In this document: piece after piece, positions 1 through 7,397 of the stretch | Layout: each line of letters begins with the position of its first letter | How positions within the stretch are numbered: the first letter of the stretch is position 1 | The notes under the pieces: model-generated | What the model saw: the letters and a program-made list of their open reading frames with translations, nothing else | Databases searched by the model: none | Told to the model about the DNA's origin: nothing | Origin: Phytopseudomonas punonensis | Lineage (GTDB): Bacteria; Pseudomonadota; Gammaproteobacteria; Pseudomonadales; Pseudomonadaceae | DNA: 64,000 nucleotides | Direction: 5' to 3' | NCBI RefSeq assembly: GCF_900142655.1 | Contig: NZ_FRBQ01000004.1 | Span: 1-64,000, forward strand | Position numbers and translations under genes: made by a program

Positions 1-608
1 TCATCCTGGGCGGCATCTACTCGGGCATGTTCACGCCGACCGAAGCCGCTGCGGTGGCCGCGGTGTACGCGGCCTTCGTGGCGATCTTCGTCTACAAGGA
101 CATGACCATCCGCGAATGCCCGAAGGTGATCATCGAGGCCGGCAAGCTGAGCGTGGTGCTGATGTTCATCATCGCCAACGCCATGCTGTTCGCCCACGTG
201 CTGACCACCGAGCAGATCCCGCAATCGATCACCGCCTGGGTCGTCGAGCAGGGCTTCAGCCCGATCGAGTTCCTGATCGTGGTGAACATCGTGCTGCTGA
301 TCGCCGGTACCTTCATGGAGCCGTCGGCAATCATCCTGATCCTGGCGCCGATCCTCTTCCCGATCGCCATGCAACTGGGCATCGACCCGATCCACCTGGG
401 CATCATCATGGTGGTGAACATGGAAATCGGCCTGATCACGCCGCCGACGGGGCTCAACCTGTTCGTCACCTCGGCGGTCACCGGCATGCCGCTGACCCGT
501 GTGGTACGCGCCGTGTCGCCATGGCTGCTGGTGATGCTGGGCTTCCTGCTGCTGGTCACCTACGTGCCGTTCATCTCGCTGGGGCTGCCGAACTTGCTGG
601 GCATGTAA
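1..608 (+). CDS. dctM: TRAP C4-dicarboxylate transporter large permease DctM, 3' part
   Basis: This is the C-terminal part of a DctM-type large membrane subunit of a tripartite ATP-independent periplasmic transporter, which moves C4-dicarboxylates such as succinate or malate with a sodium gradient. The reading frame is open from base 3; the first complete methionine is internal, so the gene starts before the window. Visible family marks are a YSGMFTPTEAAAVA segment near the left edge and the EIGLITPPTGLNLF segment about 60 residues before the end. The roughly 200 residues seen are almost all hydrophobic helices. An intrinsic terminator follows directly, so it is the last gene of its operon (dctPQM in P. 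aeruginosa). The exact substrate cannot be read from the sequence. Confidence 0.93.
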   Translation, partial: ILGGIYSGMFTPTEAAAVAAVYAAFVAIFVYKDMTIRECPKVIIEAGKLSVVLMFIIANAMLFAHVLTTEQIPQSITAWVVEQGFSPIEFLIVVNIVLLIAGTFMEPSAIILILAPILFPIAMQLGIDPIHLGIIMVVNMEIGLITPPTGLNLFVTSAVTGMPLTRVVRAVSPWLLVMLGFLLLVTYVPFISLGLPNLLGM

Positions 609-630
609 CCCGAGATCTTGATGTGAAGAA

Positions 631-656
631 ACCCGGCACCAGTGCCGGGTTTTTTA
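631..656 (+). terminator. Intrinsic terminator after dctM
   Basis: The arms ACCCGGCAC and GTGCCGGGT pair around a very short loop and run into TTTTTATTT. The hairpin starts 22 bases after the dctM stop codon and should end the dct transcript before fabY. Confidence 0.9.
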
Positions 657-730
657 TTTGCGCCCCCCAGGGTCAATGGCAATTGCGATCCGGTTCGTGC
701 CGCCGCTCGCGATAACGGGTAACCTTGTAT

Positions 731-744
731 CAAGTCGTGACTTG
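731..744. promoter_or_regulatory. Perfect palindrome CAAGTC-GT-GACTTG in the fabY upstream region
   Basis: A perfect 6-2-6 inverted repeat lies about 150 bp before the fabY start, in the 657–890 stretch that has no convincing gene. It could be an operator, but no known binding protein is recognised and no clear sigma-70 promoter was identified beside it. Nothing else was seen in this gap apart from the fabY ribosome binding site. Confidence 0.3.
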
Positions 745-890
745 TGGGTCATGGATCGCGTCAGCATAGGCACCTGAATAGTCATCATGGCGCCTTTCTC
801 TATCAGAAATGCTCGCCTCGCCTCGATCCGCTGACCCGGCACCCAACTGATAAAGATGGGGCCGATCTAATTAGTTGAAGGAGTGTCCGC

Positions 891-2792
891 GTGAAGTCTC
901 GTTTGCCTGTGATCGTCGGTTTCGGTGGCTACAATGCCGCTGGCCGCAGCTCCTTCCACCACGGTTTTCGCCGTACGGTGATCGAATCGCTGGACGAACA
1001 GGCACGTCGCGAAACGCTGGTAGGCCTGGCGGTGATGACCAAACTGGTGCGCGTGGTGGAAGGCCGTTACCAGAGCCCGGAAGGCGAAGCCCTGTCCCCT
1101 GCCGACATCGAGCGCCGCTACGGCGCGCAGATTCTCGCCTCGACCCTGGTTCGGCGCATCGAGAAGCAGCACCTGGATCCCGATGCGACCCATTGGCACA
1201 AGAGCATCGCCGTAGGTGGCGAAGCGGGCAGCCTGACCTTCGTCAGCAACCGCAAGCAGTTGCCTGAACCGCTGCCGGCCAACTGGACGGTCGAGGAGCT
1301 CGGCGGCAACGAGGTGCGCGTCACCCTGCATGACAACTGTGAATTCAAGGTCGACAGCTATCGCGCGCTACCGGTGAAATCCGCCGGCCAGCTGCCGACC
1401 GGCTTCGAGCCTGGCGAGCTGTACAACTCGCGCTTTCACCCCCGCGGCCTGCAGATGGCCGTGGTCGGCGTGACCGACGCACTGCGCGCCACCGGCGTGC
1501 CATGGCAGACCATCGTCGATCACGTTGCCCCCGACGAGATCGCCGTGTTCGCTGGCAGCATCATGAGCCAGCTCGACGAGAACGGCTTTGGCGGTCTGAT
1601 GCAGTCACGCCTCAAGGGCCACCGCGTCAGCTCCAAGCAGCTGGCACTGGGCCTGAATACCATGCCGGCCGACTTCATAAACGCCTACGTGCTGGGCAGC
1701 GTCGGCACCACCGGCAGCGTCACCGGCGCCTGCGCGACCTTCCTGTACAACCTGCAGAAGGGCATCGAGCAGATCAACGCCGGCAAGGCTCGTGTGGTGA
1801 TCGTCGGCAACAGCGAAGCACCGATCAACGCCGAATGCATCGAGGGCTACGGCGCCATGGGCGCACTGGCCACCGAAGACGGCCTGCGCCTGATCGAAGG
1901 CAAGGACGACGTCGACTTCCGTCGCGCCAGCCGCCCGTTCGGCGAAAACTGCGGCTTCACCCTGTCCGAAGCCTGCCAGTTCGTGGTGCTGATGGACGAC
2001 GAGCTGGCCCTGCAGCTGGGTGCCGATATCCATGGCGCTGCCACCGACGTGTTCATCAACGCCGACGGCTTCAAGAAATCCATTTCCGCCCCCGGCCCGG
2101 GCAACTACCTGACCGTCGCAAAAGCGGTAGCTGCCGCCACGCAACTGGTCGGTATCGACGCCGTGCGCCAGCGCAGCTTCGTGCATGCCCACGGCTCCAG
2201 CACGCCGGCCAACCGGGTCACCGAATCCGAGCTGCTGGACCGCGTCGCTGCCGCCTTCGCCATCGACAGCTGGCCGGTAGCGGCGGTGAAAGCCTTCGTC
2301 GGCCACTCCCTGGCCACCGCCAGCGGCGACCAGGTGATCTCCGCGCTGGGCACCTTCAAGTACGGCATCATCCCGGGCATCAAGACGATCGATGAAGTCG
2401 CGCCGGACGTGCACCAGCAGCACCTGAGCATCAGCAACGTCGACCGTCACGACCAGCGCATGGACGTGTGCTTCATCAACTCCAAGGGTTTTGGCGGCAA
2501 CAACGCCAGCGCCGTGGTGCTCGCCCCCCATGTGGTCGAGCGTATGCTGCGCAAGCGCCATGGCGAGGCGGCGTTCAGCGCCTACCAGCAGCGCCGAGAA
2601 CAGACCCGCGCCACCGCCCAGGCCTACGATGAGCAGGCGACCAAGGGTCAGCTGGATATCATCTACAACTTCGGTAACGATCTGATCGACGACAGCGAAA
2701 TCGATATCGGCTGTGAGCAGATCAAGGTGCCGGGCTTCGCCCAGCCTCTCGTCTATAAACAGGATGATCGCTACAGCGACATGCTCGACTGA
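891..2792 (+). CDS. fabY: FabY-type beta-ketoacyl-ACP synthase
   Basis: This 633-residue protein matches the large Pseudomonas condensing enzyme FabY (PA5174 in P. aeruginosa, similar length), which starts fatty acid synthesis by condensing acetyl-CoA with malonyl-ACP and takes the place of FabH. The thiolase-fold triad can be read: Cys281 in a GACATF segment, His434 in HAHGSST and His472 in VGHSLATASGD. It is longer than FabB/FabF (about 410 residues) because of an N-terminal extension of some 150 residues. The GTG start is chosen because AAGGAG sits seven bases upstream. It is flanked by a terminator upstream and by cysQ convergent downstream, so it is probably a single-gene unit. In PAO1 the arcDABC genes lie between dctM and fabY; here they are absent. 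Confidence 0.9.
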   Translation: MKSRLPVIVGFGGYNAAGRSSFHHGFRRTVIESLDEQARRETLVGLAVMTKLVRVVEGRYQSPEGEALSPADIERRYGAQILASTLVRRIEKQHLDPDATHWHKSIAVGGEAGSLTFVSNRKQLPEPLPANWTVEELGGNEVRVTLHDNCEFKVDSYRALPVKSAGQLPTGFEPGELYNSRFHPRGLQMAVVGVTDALRATGVPWQTIVDHVAPDEIAVFAGSIMSQLDENGFGGLMQSRLKGHRVSSKQLALGLNTMPADFINAYVLGSVGTTGSVTGACATFLYNLQKGIEQINAGKARVVIVGNSEAPINAECIEGYGAMGALATEDGLRLIEGKDDVDFRRASRPFGENCGFTLSEACQFVVLMDDELALQLGADIHGAATDVFINADGFKKSISAPGPGNYLTVAKAVAAATQLVGIDAVRQRSFVHAHGSSTPANRVTESELLDRVAAAFAIDSWPVAAVKAFVGHSLATASGDQVISALGTFKYGIIPGIKTIDEVAPDVHQQHLSISNVDRHDQRMDVCFINSKGFGGNNASAVVLAPHVVERMLRKRHGEAAFSAYQQRREQTRATAQAYDEQATKGQLDIIYNFGNDLIDDSEIDIGCEQIKVPGFAQPLVYKQDDRYSDMLD

Positions 2793-2806
2793 TCCGGTAA
2801 CGGGAT

Positions 2807-2842
2807 GCGGGAGCGGCGGGGACGCCAAGTCCATGCCCGCGA
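2807..2842. repeat. REP-like palindromic repeat, single copy
   Basis: The segment begins GGGAGCGGCGGGGACGCC and ends CCATGCCCGCGAA. It is nearly identical to the repeat at 5214–5252, differing by one G and an A/T change. It lies between the convergent genes fabY and cysQ, where REP elements often sit. Confidence 0.75.
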
Positions 2843-2897
2843 ACGCTCGTCAAGGCGAGCCCGGCACAAGCCGGGTCGCCTGGTTAACGACCTGTCA

Positions 2898-3719
2898 CTA
2901 GCCCAGCACCTTTGCCTCTTCCACGATCAGCTCACGCCACGCGGCATCCGTCGGCAGCGCCAAGAAGAACGGGTTGAGCAGCGACTCGCGGGCGTCATAG
3001 CGCAGCGGCTCGCCCTGCAGCGTCAACACCGCGCCACCAGCGCCCTCCAGCACGCCTTGCGCCGCCGCGGTGTCCCACTGCGAGGTAGGCGCCAGGCGCG
3101 GGTAGAAGTCGGCGCTGCCTTCGGCCAGTTGGCAGAACTTCAGTGAGCTGCCGACGCTGACCCGCTCGATCTCGCCGAAACGGGCCACCAGCGCGGCTAG
3201 CAACTGTTCCTGAAGGGCGCTGCCATGGCGGCGGCTGGCGACCACAGTCAGGCCACTAGTCGGCGTCTCGCGCACACTGATCGCACGCGGCTGCTCACCC
3301 GGCTCAACGCGCCAAGCGCCGAGCGCGCGGCCGCCATGGTAGATCACGCCCCTAGCCGGAATACCAACCACGCCAAAGACCACTTCACCGTGCTCGATCA
3401 ACGCCACGTTGACGGTGAACTCCTCGCTATCGGCGATGAACTCCTTGGTGCCGTCCAGGGGGTCGACCAACCACCAGCGCGACCAGCCGGCGCGCTCGCC
3501 CAGGGCGATATCGGCATCTTCCTCGGACAGCACCGGAATGCTTGGCTCCAGCGCCTGCAGCCCGTCGGCCAGGATGCAATGCGCGGCCAGATCGGCAGCG
3601 GTGACCGGCGAGGCATCGGCCTTCTCGACCACCTCCACGCCCTGGCACCAGAACGGCAGAATGGCCTCGCCTGCGCGCTGCACCAGCTCCAGCACGCCAG
3701 GCAGCAACGGATGACTCAT
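2898..3719 (-). CDS. cysQ: 3'(2'),5'-bisphosphate nucleotidase CysQ
   Basis: This 273-residue member of the inositol monophosphatase superfamily should remove the 3' phosphate from PAP/PAPS, preventing build-up of this by-product of sulfate assimilation. Metal-binding motifs are clear: SEED at about 65–68, DPLDGT at 86–91 and WD at 215–216. Length is normal for CysQ. The ATG overlaps the stop codon of nudE by four bases (ATGA), so the two are translationally coupled, with nudE first. The nudE–cysQ pair next to fabY and yrfG is the arrangement of PA5175–PA5176. A related activity on inositol phosphates cannot be excluded from sequence alone. Confidence 0.93.
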   Translation of the reverse strand: MSHPLLPGVLELVQRAGEAILPFWCQGVEVVEKADASPVTAADLAAHCILADGLQALEPSIPVLSEEDADIALGERAGWSRWWLVDPLDGTKEFIADSEEFTVNVALIEHGEVVFGVVGIPARGVIYHGGRALGAWRVEPGEQPRAISVRETPTSGLTVVASRRHGSALQEQLLAALVARFGEIERVSVGSSLKFCQLAEGSADFYPRLAPTSQWDTAAAQGVLEGAGGAVLTLQGEPLRYDARESLLNPFFLALPTDAAWRELIVEEAKVLG

Positions 3720-4282
3720 CGGCTCAGCTCCCCGCGCTGTTCCAGCAGGTCACGTACCAGATACAAGGCTGCCAGGGCGCGGCCTTCGCTGAACTGCGGG
3801 TGCTGGATCAGCGCGGACAACTCGCGCAGACTGACCTTGTCGACCCGCAAAGGCTCGGGCTCATCGCCGGGCAGGGTTTGCGGGTACAGATCGCGGGCCA
3901 GCACCACTTGGATCTTCTGGCTCATGTAGCCCGGCGACAGGCTCAGTTCGGTAAGGTGCTCGAGGCGGCGAGCGCCGAAGCCAGCCTCCTCCTGCAGCTC
4001 GCGATTGGCCGCATCGAGCACGTCTTCGTCCGGCTCAATCAGCCCTTTGGGCAGCGACAGCTCGTACTCGCCGGTGCCGCCGCAGTATTCCTCGACCAAC
4101 AGCACGTGCTCGTCATCGGCCATCGCCACGATCATCACCGCGCCATGGCCGGTGCCGCGCCCGACTAGCCGCTCATAGGTGCGCTCGGCGCCGTTGCTGA
4201 AGCGCAACTGAATCTCCTCGACACGGAACAGGCGGCTGCTGGCGACGATCTCGCGAGCGGTGATGGTGGGCTTCTGACGCAT
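3716..4282 (-). CDS. nudE: ADP compounds hydrolase NudE (Nudix)
   Basis: This is a 188-residue Nudix hydrolase. The complete Nudix box runs from Gly80 to Phe102 and fits G-x5-E-x7-R-E-U-x-E-E-x-G-U without a mismatch (RELQEEAGF at its end). NudE enzymes split ADP-ribose, NADH and Ap3A into AMP plus a second product. It is the first gene of a two-gene unit with cysQ, and it diverges from yrfG across about 130 bp that must hold both promoters. Pairing with CysQ suggests a shared housekeeping role in clearing adenosine phosphate by-products. Confidence 0.93.
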   Translation of the reverse strand: MRQKPTITAREIVASSRLFRVEEIQLRFSNGAERTYERLVGRGTGHGAVMIVAMADDEHVLLVEEYCGGTGEYELSLPKGLIEPDEDVLDAANRELQEEAGFGARRLEHLTELSLSPGYMSQKIQVVLARDLYPQTLPGDEPEPLRVDKVSLRELSALIQHPQFSEGRALAALYLVRDLLEQRGELSR

Positions 4283-4415
4283 GGGTGAGTCCTGCTGCTG
4301 GGCTGACCGGAACGGTTATCATACCGCGCCTGCCCCGATTGTCTGCGCCCTCGGCGTAGCATTTGACGACCTGCGGGCACCTTGCAGCCATTTACCGTTT
4401 AGAGAGTTAGCCACC

Positions 4416-5075
4416 ATGAACCTGCCCTGGTCCGATATCGACACCGTTTTGCTGGACATGGACGGCACCCTGCTGGACCTGCACTTCGACAACCACTTCT
4501 GGCTCGAACACCTGCCGCAGCGCTATGCCGAGCACCATGGCGTGAGCCGCGCCCTGGCCGATGCCGAACTGCAACCGCTGTTCACCGAGCATGCCGGCCA
4601 GCTGAACTGGTATTGCACGGACTTCTGGAGCCGTGAGCTGAAGCTGCCGATCAAGGAGCTCAAACGTGAAGTCGCTGACCTGATCGCTCTGCGCCCGGAC
4701 GCCGACACCTTTCTCGCTGCCATCCGCCAGGCCGGCAAACAGGTGGTGATGATCACCAACGCCCACCGCGACTCGCTGTCGCTGAAAATGGAGCGCATCG
4801 AACTGGCGCCCTACTTCGACCGCATGATCAGCTCCCATGATTACGGTTATCCCAAGGAAGACCAGCAGTTCTGGTCGACCCTGCAGCAAGACCTAGCGTT
4901 CGAGCCGGCGCGCAGCCTGTTTATCGACGACAACCTCCCGATTCTGCGCAGCGCCGGGCGCTTCGGCGTGAAACACCTGCTAGCGGTGTACGAGCCGGAT
5001 AGCCGCAAGGGCATGAAGGACACGGAGGAATTCGAGGCGGTGGGCGATTACCGAGATTTGCTGAACGGACTGTAG
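4416..5075 (+). CDS. yrfG: GMP/IMP nucleotidase, HAD family (YrfG)
   Basis: This 219-residue haloacid dehalogenase-type phosphatase carries motif I DMDGTLLD with catalytic Asp14 and Asp16, a helical cap insert, a motif II threonine in MITNAH, and the acidic motif IV FIDDN near residue 170. YrfG of E. coli dephosphorylates GMP and IMP. The ATG at 4416 is used; an upstream in-frame start at 4281 would add 45 residues of non-conserved sequence covering the nudE promoter region. It is divergent from nudE and matches the PA5177 position. Substrate assignment is by orthology. Confidence 0.87.
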   Translation: MNLPWSDIDTVLLDMDGTLLDLHFDNHFWLEHLPQRYAEHHGVSRALADAELQPLFTEHAGQLNWYCTDFWSRELKLPIKELKREVADLIALRPDADTFLAAIRQAGKQVVMITNAHRDSLSLKMERIELAPYFDRMISSHDYGYPKEDQQFWSTLQQDLAFEPARSLFIDDNLPILRSAGRFGVKHLLAVYEPDSRKGMKDTEEFEAVGDYRDLLNGL

Positions 5076-5113
5076 ATAGAACAATGGTTACTGAAAGGCG
5101 GAAGCAGCCATTC

Positions 5114-5189
5114 GTAGGGTGGATGACGCTTCACCCATCCACCGACTTGCAATCGCAATGGTGGACAAAAAGAGCATTGTCCACCCTAC
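5114..5189. repeat. 76-bp dispersed palindromic repeat, copy A
   Basis: The element begins GTAGGGTGGATGACGCTT and ends TTGTCCACCCTAC, so its ends are inverted repeats. Internally two GGTGGA/TCCACC pairs can form two hairpins. A near-identical copy is at 26743–26817 and a diverged one at 16893–16944. It lies just after yrfG within the 5076–5512 gene-free stretch. Confidence 0.8.
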
Positions 5190-5213
5190 ATTCTTATTCA
5201 GGATTGCAGTTTT

Positions 5214-5327
5214 TGTAGGAGCGGGCGGGGACGCCTAGTCCATGCCCGCGAAAATTGAGAGACAACCTTTCTGTAGCGCTGGCATACCAGAGGTCGCTTC
5301 GCGGGCATGGCCCGCTCCCACAGATGT
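5214..5327. repeat. Inverted pair of REP elements
   Basis: A left arm (5214–5252, TAGGAGCGGGCGGGGACGCC then CCATGCCCGCGAA) faces an inverted right arm (5297–5327, TTCGCGGGCATGGCCCGCTC then CCACAG). The pair matches the Pseudomonas REP doublet layout. It lies between yrfG and the atzF promoter. The rest of 5076–5512 holds repeat copy A, an AT-rich tract (5420–5470) and a sigma-54 promoter. Confidence 0.8.
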
Positions 5328-5373
5328 AGATGCCGACTTACAACTTACCTTACTCCCGCCCGAGCATCACACC

Positions 5374-5409
5374 GCACCAAAAGGCTTCGCTTGCGCCCCG
5401 CCGCGGTGC
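5374..5409. promoter_or_regulatory. Possible NtrC-like half sites upstream of atzF
   Basis: GCACC at 5374–5378 and GGTGC at 5405–5409 are inverted half-site sequences of the kind bound by NtrC, about 65–100 bp before the sigma-54 promoter, a normal enhancer distance. Their spacing is wider than the compact NtrC site, so this is only a weak candidate. Confidence 0.25.
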
Positions 5410-5471
5410 GAAAACAACCAAAACCCTCACAATTAAAATATAAGTTACATACAAATCAATAACTTAAAAAA

Positions 5472-5487
5472 TGGCACCGCTCTTGCT
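5472..5487 (+). promoter_or_regulatory. Sigma-54 (RpoN) promoter of the urea utilisation operon
   Basis: TGGCAC, five bases, then TTGCT gives the GG and GC dinucleotides of the -24 and -12 elements with the canonical 12-base phase. Initiation would be near 5498, about 15–30 bases before the atzF start candidates. A sigma-54 promoter fits nitrogen-limitation control through NtrC, which is an inference from the function of the genes below it. Confidence 0.8.
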
Positions 5488-5512
5488 CTAGTGATTTCAA
5501 CTTGGATACAAG

Positions 5513-7324
5513 ATGGAATCTCAGCGCATGTCCCACGCCTCCTTCGCCTTCACCCTCGCCGACTGGCAACAGGCTTACCGTGACGCCGCCCAACCCGCCG
5601 ATTTGCTGCATGGCCTGCTCGCCGAGCTAAGCCTTGCCGACAACGCCTGGATCAGCCTCGCCACCGTAGCGCAGCTCGATGCCCAACTGAGCCACCTGCA
5701 GGCGCTACTCGACCAGGCCGAAGGCAAGCAAAGCGAGCTGCCACTCTACGGCGTGCCCTTCGCCATCAAGGACAATATCGACGCGGCCGGCTGGCCAACA
5801 ACGGCGGCATGCCCCGAGTTCGCCTACCAGGCCGAAGCCGACGCCACGGTGGTTGCCCGTCTGCGCGCTGCCGGCGCTATCCTGATCGGCAAGACCAACC
5901 TCGATCAGTTCGCCACCGGCCTAGTTGGCACCCGCTCGCCCCATGGCGCGGTGGTCAACAGCTTCAACCCGAACTACGTCAGTGGCGGCTCCAGCTCCGG
6001 CTCGGCCAGCGTGGTCGCCCGCGGCTTGGTGCCGTTCTCCCTGGGCACCGATACCGCAGGCTCGGGCCGCGTACCTGCGGGCTTCAACAACATCGTCGGG
6101 CTCAAGCCGACCAAGGGCTGGCTGCCGAATACCGGCCTGGTGCCGGCGTGCCGCACCGTGGACTGCATCTCGATCTTCACCCTCACGGTGGGCGATGCCG
6201 AAACCGTGGCGGGCATCGCTGGTGGCTACGACGCTGCCGACGCCTACTCACGGCAAAACCCCAACAGCGCACCAGTCGGTATGCAGGCCGCACCGACCTT
6301 CGCCGTACCGGACAGCCTGGAATTCTTTGGCGATGCCCAGACCCAGGCGGTTTTCGAGCAGGCACTGGAGCAACTGAAAAACCTTGGCGTGACGCTCAAG
6401 ACCATCGACTTCAGCCCCTTCCGCCAGTTGGCCGAGCAGCTCTATTACGGCCCATGGGTCGCCGAGCGTACGGTTGCCGTGGAAGGCGTCGACCCGGCGC
6501 ATATCGACCCGGTAGTGCGCGGCATCGTCGAAAACGGCCACCAGTACAGCGCCTGCGACGCCTACAAGGCCGAGTACCTGCGCGCCAAACTGAGCCGCCA
6601 GATCAACGATGCACTGGTTGGCTTCGACGCTTTGGTGGTGCCAACCTCGCCGACCATCCGCAGCCTCGCCGAAATGCAGCAGGAGCCGGTGCTGTTCAAC
6701 AGCCAGTTCGGCACCTACACCAATTTCACCAACCTCGCCGACCTCTCCGCCCTGGCCGTACCCGCCGGGCTGCGCAGCGACGGCCTGCCCGCCGGCATCA
6801 CCCTGCTCGCCCCGGCCTGGCACGACCGCGCCCTGGCGGCCTTCGGCAAACGCTGGCAGGCCAGCCTGGAGCTGCCGCTGGGTGCCACTGGCCGCGCTCT
6901 GCCAACCCAGCCACCGGCCACCGCGGTACCGGCTGGCAGCGTGCGAGTCGCCGTGGTCGGCGCGCACCTGACCGGCATGCCGCTGAACTTCCAGCTGACC
7001 ACCCGCGACGCGGTGCTGGTCGAGCAAACCCTGACCTCGCCGGATTATCGCCTCTACGCCCTGGCCGGCACCGTACCGCCGAAACCGGGCCTGGCGCGCA
7101 GCGCTGACGGCACCTCGATCATCGTCGAGCTGTGGGACATCCCACTGGCGCGCTTTGGTGAGTTCGTCGCCGAGATCCCCGCACCGCTGGGCATCGGCAA
7201 CCTGACCCTGGCCGACGGGCGCAGCGTGAAGGGCTTTATCTGCGAGCCCTGGGCGCTCGGTGATGCCCGCGACATCACCAGCTTCGGCGGTTGGCGTGCC
7301 TTTATCGCCAGCACACGGACGTAA
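5513..7324 (+). CDS. atzF: Allophanate hydrolase
   Basis: This 603-residue amidase-signature enzyme hydrolyses allophanate to ammonia and CO2, the second step of the urea amidolyase route. The Ser-cisSer-Lys triad is visible: Lys86 in PFAIKDNID, the serine run at 160–162 in GGSSSGSA, and nucleophile Ser184 in DTAGSGRVPA. After about residue 470 a separate C-terminal domain begins, as in AtzF and yeast Dur1. The first ATG at 5513 is reported, but ATG 5528 (MSHASF) is equally possible; neither has a strong ribosome binding site. It is the first gene after the sigma-54 promoter, with uca 73 bp downstream. Together with uca it does the work of urease without nickel. Confidence 0.93.
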   Translation: MESQRMSHASFAFTLADWQQAYRDAAQPADLLHGLLAELSLADNAWISLATVAQLDAQLSHLQALLDQAEGKQSELPLYGVPFAIKDNIDAAGWPTTAACPEFAYQAEADATVVARLRAAGAILIGKTNLDQFATGLVGTRSPHGAVVNSFNPNYVSGGSSSGSASVVARGLVPFSLGTDTAGSGRVPAGFNNIVGLKPTKGWLPNTGLVPACRTVDCISIFTLTVGDAETVAGIAGGYDAADAYSRQNPNSAPVGMQAAPTFAVPDSLEFFGDAQTQAVFEQALEQLKNLGVTLKTIDFSPFRQLAEQLYYGPWVAERTVAVEGVDPAHIDPVVRGIVENGHQYSACDAYKAEYLRAKLSRQINDALVGFDALVVPTSPTIRSLAEMQQEPVLFNSQFGTYTNFTNLADLSALAVPAGLRSDGLPAGITLLAPAWHDRALAAFGKRWQASLELPLGATGRALPTQPPATAVPAGSVRVAVVGAHLTGMPLNFQLTTRDAVLVEQTLTSPDYRLYALAGTVPPKPGLARSADGTSIIVELWDIPLARFGEFVAEIPAPLGIGNLTLADGRSVKGFICEPWALGDARDITSFGGWRAFIASTRT

Positions 7325-7397
7325 ACCACGCCACGACAAGAACGCATGGCGGATCAGTCATCCGCCTCATGCCAGCCGACACGAAGAAGGGTTAGCC

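Noticed and set aside
5330..5512. Guanidine (ykkC-type) riboswitch before atzF
   Set aside because: No ACGR-type paired loops of that class were recognised and a sigma-54 promoter leaves only a short leader.
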